Source: an uncultured Spirochaetia bacterium (GTDB lineage Bacteria > Spirochaetota > UBA4802 > JAGODF01). Taken from it: a stretch of DNA of 7,408 nt. Where the stretch lies: NCBI GenBank assembly GCA_937967705.1, contig CALCJG010000450.1:1-7408 (forward strand). Reading direction: 5' to 3'. Under the pieces are notes generated by a model. It was given only the letters and a program-made list of their open reading frames with translations. It searched no databases and was not told where the DNA came from. Position numbers and translations under genes: made by a program. Of the stretch, positions 4,923 through 7,408 are shown piece after piece (position 1 is the first letter of the stretch; the number at the start of each line of letters is the position of its first letter).

Positions 4923-6818
4923 CTATTTTTTCCCGTAGCCGAGGGTTTTAATGCTTTCCGCGATCTCATCAAGAATCACAGGATCGTCGATGGTGGAGGG
5001 AACGGTGTAGCTCTCTCCGTCGGCTATCTTCCGCATGGTTCCGCGGAGAATTTTTCCGGACCTTGTTTTCGGGAGCCTTTTGACGATGGACGCCTGTTTG
5101 AAGCAGGCCACAGCGCCGATCTGGTCGCGGACCATCTTGACGAGATCCTCGACGATGGCATTAGGGGCCTTGGAGACACCGGCTTTCAGTACAACGAAAC
5201 CCAGCGGGAGCTGGCCCTTGAAATTGTCTGCTGCACCGATGACAGCGCATTCCGCGACATCCGGATGGGTCGAGATGACCTCCTCCATAGCTCCGGTAGA
5301 GAGGCGGTGGCCGGCCACGTTGATAACATCATCCACGCGTCCCATGATATAGATGTAACCGTCTTTATCGTAGTATCCCCCGTCACCGGTGAAGTAGTAT
5401 TCCGGGTAAACATCGAGATAGGATTCCCTGTATTTGTCGTCGTTTTTCCAGAGTGTGGGGAGGGTCCCGGGAGGCAGTGGTAGCTTGATGGCCACGATCC
5501 CTTCCGTTTCCTGGGGTTGGATCTTGCCGTCTCCGTCCAGGATGACCACCTGATAACCGGGTACCGGCTTTGTGGGGGATCCCGCTTTGACAGGGAACTG
5601 CTCGAGCCCCATGCAGTTGGCGGCAATGGCCCAGCCTGTTTCTGTCTGCCACCAGTGGTCGATTACCGGTTTCTTTAACAGATCGCTGGCCCAGTGGTAG
5701 GTGTCGGGATCGAGGCGCTCACCGGCAAGGAAAAGATACTTGAAACTGCTCAGGTCGTACTTTTTGAGATAGGTTCCTTCGGGGTCTTCTTTCTTGATGG
5801 CCCTGAAAGCGGTGGGGGCCGTGAAGAGGGCCTTCACCTTGTGCTGGGATATGATTCGCCAGAAGGCTCCGGGGTCCGGGGTTCCTACTGGCTTCCCTTC
5901 ATAAAAGACGGATGTACATCCGTAAAGTAGGGGAGCATAGACGATGTAGGAGTGTCCGACAACCCAACCCACGTCCGAGGCGGCCCAGAAGACATCACCG
6001 GGTTCCATTCCGTAAATATGTTTCATGCTCCATTTTAGGGCTACCGCATGACCGCCGTTGTCGCGCACAACCCCTTTGGGCATTCCGGTGGTTCCGGATG
6101 TGTAGAGGATGTAAAGCGGGTCGGTGGCCTCCACGGGGACGCAATCGACGGGTTTGGCCGATTTCATGGCCTCCTGCCAGTCTACGTCACGGCTGGATAT
6201 CAGGCTGGAATGGGCCTGCGGTCTCTGGTAGAGGATGCATTTGGGTACCTTGTGTTTGGCCAGTTCTATGGCCTTGTCCAGCAGGGGTTTGTATTCTATG
6301 ACCTTTTTACCTTCAACGCCGCAGGACGCAGAAACAATGATACGGGGTTTGGCGTCATCGATACGGATGGCCAGTTCGTTGGGGGCAAACCCGCCGAAAA
6401 CGACCGAATGCACGGCCCCTATACGGGCACAGGCGAGCATGGCCACGGCCGCTTCGGGAATCATCGGCATATAGATGATGACCGTTTCACCCTTCACAGC
6501 GCCGTTTGACAGCAGTACATCGGCAAACCGGGATACTTCATCCTGAAGCTCACGGTACGTTATGGTCCTAACGGTATCCGTCACGGGACTGTCATAGATG
6601 AAGGCTGCCTGATCGGCGCGGCCATTGGCAACATGGAAGTCCACAGCGTTGAAACAGGTGTTCAGGGTTCCTCCCTGGAACCAGCGGTAGAAGGGTTTCC
6701 TGGAATCGTCCAGCACCTTGTCGAAGGCTTTGTTCCAGTGCACCTCCTTGGCGGCATCTCCCCAGAATTTCGAAGGATTATTTATTGCTTCTTCATAGGA
6801 CGTTTTGTAATTGCCCAT
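4923..6818 (-). CDS. prpE: Propionyl-CoA synthetase (AMP-forming), PrpE type
   Basis: This 631-residue cytoplasmic ligase of the acetyl-CoA synthetase superfamily makes an acyl-AMP from a short carboxylic acid and ATP, then the acyl-CoA. The N-terminal ACS domain has FYRWFQGGTLNTCFNAVD (43-60) and IYDSPVT (74-80), characteristic of PrpE and ACSS3-like proteins. ATP-binding YTSGTTGMPKGVVRDNGG is at 239-256, where VRDNGG again favours PrpE over Acs. WWQTETGW is at 389-396, TGDGGYYDKDGY at 477-488 and the hinge GRVDDVINVAGHRLS at 493-507. The C-terminal catalytic lysine is Lys589 in RSGK, the residue usually controlled by acetylation. AGGAGG lies five bases before ATG. Propionate is the best guess, but acetate or longer acids cannot be excluded. 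In syntrophs such ligases may also run in reverse to yield ATP. It lies downstream of the gntR gene on the same strand. Confidence 0.93.
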   Translation of the reverse strand: MGNYKTSYEEAINNPSKFWGDAAKEVHWNKAFDKVLDDSRKPFYRWFQGGTLNTCFNAVDFHVANGRADQAAFIYDSPVTDTVRTITYRELQDEVSRFADVLLSNGAVKGETVIIYMPMIPEAAVAMLACARIGAVHSVVFGGFAPNELAIRIDDAKPRIIVSASCGVEGKKVIEYKPLLDKAIELAKHKVPKCILYQRPQAHSSLISSRDVDWQEAMKSAKPVDCVPVEATDPLYILYTSGTTGMPKGVVRDNGGHAVALKWSMKHIYGMEPGDVFWAASDVGWVVGHSYIVYAPLLYGCTSVFYEGKPVGTPDPGAFWRIISQHKVKALFTAPTAFRAIKKEDPEGTYLKKYDLSSFKYLFLAGERLDPDTYHWASDLLKKPVIDHWWQTETGWAIAANCMGLEQFPVKAGSPTKPVPGYQVVILDGDGKIQPQETEGIVAIKLPLPPGTLPTLWKNDDKYRESYLDVYPEYYFTGDGGYYDKDGYIYIMGRVDDVINVAGHRLSTGAMEEVISTHPDVAECAVIGAADNFKGQLPLGFVVLKAGVSKAPNAIVEDLVKMVRDQIGAVACFKQASIVKRLPKTRSGKILRGTMRKIADGESYTVPSTIDDPVILDEIAESIKTLGYGKK

Positions 6819-6854
6819 TTAGGCCTCCTCAAACATGTTTTATTTTTATTACAG

Positions 6855-6873
6855 AATCCGCAGCTGGCGGATT
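6855..6873 (-). promoter_or_regulatory. Inverted repeat between gntR and prpE, possible operator
   Basis: The 111-base gap between the regulator gene and prpE contains a perfect 7-base inverted repeat, AATCCGC (6855-6861) and GCGGATT (6867-6873), around AGCTG. On the minus strand it is followed by CTGTAATAAAAATAAAA, not a T run, so it is not a normal terminator for the regulator gene. A TATAAA sequence (6886-6881, minus) lies eight bases upstream and could be a -10 box, but no good -35 box stands 16-18 bases before it. If that promoter is real, the repeat falls on the transcription start, as for an operator. A second palindrome, AAACATGTTT (6831-6840), precedes the prpE ribosome site. Confidence 0.35.
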
Positions 6874-6929
6874 GGTTGGCTTTATAGTGTCTTTGATTCT
6901 AAACGGTACTTCCCTTTATTTACTCAAAA

Positions 6930-7408
6930 TCATTTGTCGAAAACGACACGGAATTTATACCTGTTTTCCACAAAATGAGTCCAGACGATCTCGATGGGAC
7001 GCCCGTGCTTGTCGAAAACTGACGTCTGTATTGTAAGGACCGGGTCCAGGACTGATATCGCCAGTTTTTCCGAGATTTCCTTGTCCGCTCGGGTGATTTC
7101 CACCTCATGTTCGATCCTTCCGAGTTCCACGCCCACGACTTTCTCAAGGGTTTCCAGCATCGTCATACGTTTTAGATGTTCCGGTTCAATTGTCCCACCG
7201 ATGTCTTCCGGAAGGTGATTGACGGTATAACTCATGGGTTCGTTTTTGATGAATCGAAGACGCTTAAAAAGTACCGTTTGATTACCTTGGGGGACTTTAA
7301 GAAATGCGGCTATCTCCTTCGCAGGAGTCATCATCATTTTTTCAACGTGTCGAACCCTGGTTTCCTGTGTGACGTTAAAGATCTGGGTATTGATCCCGGT
7401 CAGTTTTT
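6930..7408 (-). CDS. GntR-family transcriptional regulator, UTRA domain (5' end outside window)
   Basis: The minus-strand frame is open from the right edge to TGA at 6932-6930. About 158 codons are visible of a family that is usually near 240 residues, so the N-terminal winged-helix DNA-binding domain lies outside. The visible part is a UTRA ligand-binding domain: TRVRHVEK before the triple Met at 7337-7329, then FLKVPQGNQTVLFKRLRF, EPMSYTVNHLP, LEKVVGVELGRIEHEVEI, and the final strands SVFDKHGRPIEIVWTHF and NRYKFRVVF. This is typical of the HutC subgroup, whose members sense small metabolites. The ATG at 7337 is internal, because homologous sequence continues upstream of it. It reads toward prpE with a 111-base gap, so prpE is its most likely target; the ligand could be a short acyl-CoA or acid (inference). 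Confidence 0.88.
   Translation of the reverse strand, partial: KLTGINTQIFNVTQETRVRHVEKMMMTPAKEIAAFLKVPQGNQTVLFKRLRFIKNEPMSYTVNHLPEDIGGTIEPEHLKRMTMLETLEKVVGVELGRIEHEVEITRADKEISEKLAISVLDPVLTIQTSVFDKHGRPIEIVWTHFVENRYKFRVVFDK

Noticed and set aside
4881..5483. Plus-strand open frame (200 codons) opposite the 3' half of prpE
   Set aside because: It begins inside the prpE terminator and runs antisense to the conserved C-terminal domain of prpE; no recognisable protein features.
6930..7337. A complete 135-residue regulator starting at ATG 7337
   Set aside because: The same frame stays open to the right edge with plausible UTRA-flanking sequence, so the Met is internal and the gene is cut by the window edge.

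Overview
The window looks like part of a bacterial chromosome with moderate GC content and an anaerobic, fatty-acid or organic-acid oxidising lifestyle. A syntrophic or sulfate-reducing deltaproteobacterium (Syntrophales or a relative in Desulfobacterota) fits best. The evidence is an etfB-etfA pair with sequences of that style, a long PrpE-type AMP-forming acyl-CoA synthetase under a GntR/UTRA regulator, and a radical SAM protein fused to DUF2344. This placement rests on recalled family resemblance, not on a search, and is only moderately certain.

Left part (1-2620, plus strand). The 3' portion of a radical SAM/DUF2344 fusion gene enters from the left edge and ends at 1613. Just after it (1635-1721) is a 28-codon ORF that resembles only the first membrane helix of an EamA/DMT-type transporter, probably a decayed remnant. 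A good sigma70-type promoter (1759-1787) then drives a stand-alone FabG-like short-chain dehydrogenase (1823-2587), which is followed by a strong hairpin (2590-2620).

Middle (2627-3022). A tRNA-Thr(CGT) gene lies on the minus strand and converges on the dehydrogenase, so the same hairpin can end both transcripts. The 323 bases between the tRNA and etfB carry no convincing gene. They hold the outward promoters of both neighbours and a 13-base direct repeat, ATGTAYACAATGG, at 2831 and 2958. Each copy has a GntR-operator-like core, and the second lies at the predicted etf transcription start.

Right part (3023-7408). etfB and etfA (plus strand, 11 bases apart) encode both subunits of an electron transfer flavoprotein and end in a perfect-palindrome terminator (4801-4835). 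Converging on them from the right are prpE (propionate/acetate-CoA ligase, 4923-6818, minus) and, upstream of it, a GntR-family regulator (6930 to beyond the right edge). Only the effector-binding UTRA domain of the regulator is inside the window.

Taken together, the right half reads as short-chain acyl-CoA metabolism. The ligase activates a short carboxylic acid, or possibly runs in reverse to make ATP. Acyl-CoA dehydrogenases encoded elsewhere would reduce the ETF, and the regulator may sense an acyl-CoA or acid. No mobile element, CRISPR array, phage gene or defence system is visible, and no clearly new system was found. The most interesting signals are the repeated motif in the etf promoter, the inverted repeat in front of prpE, and the transporter remnant.
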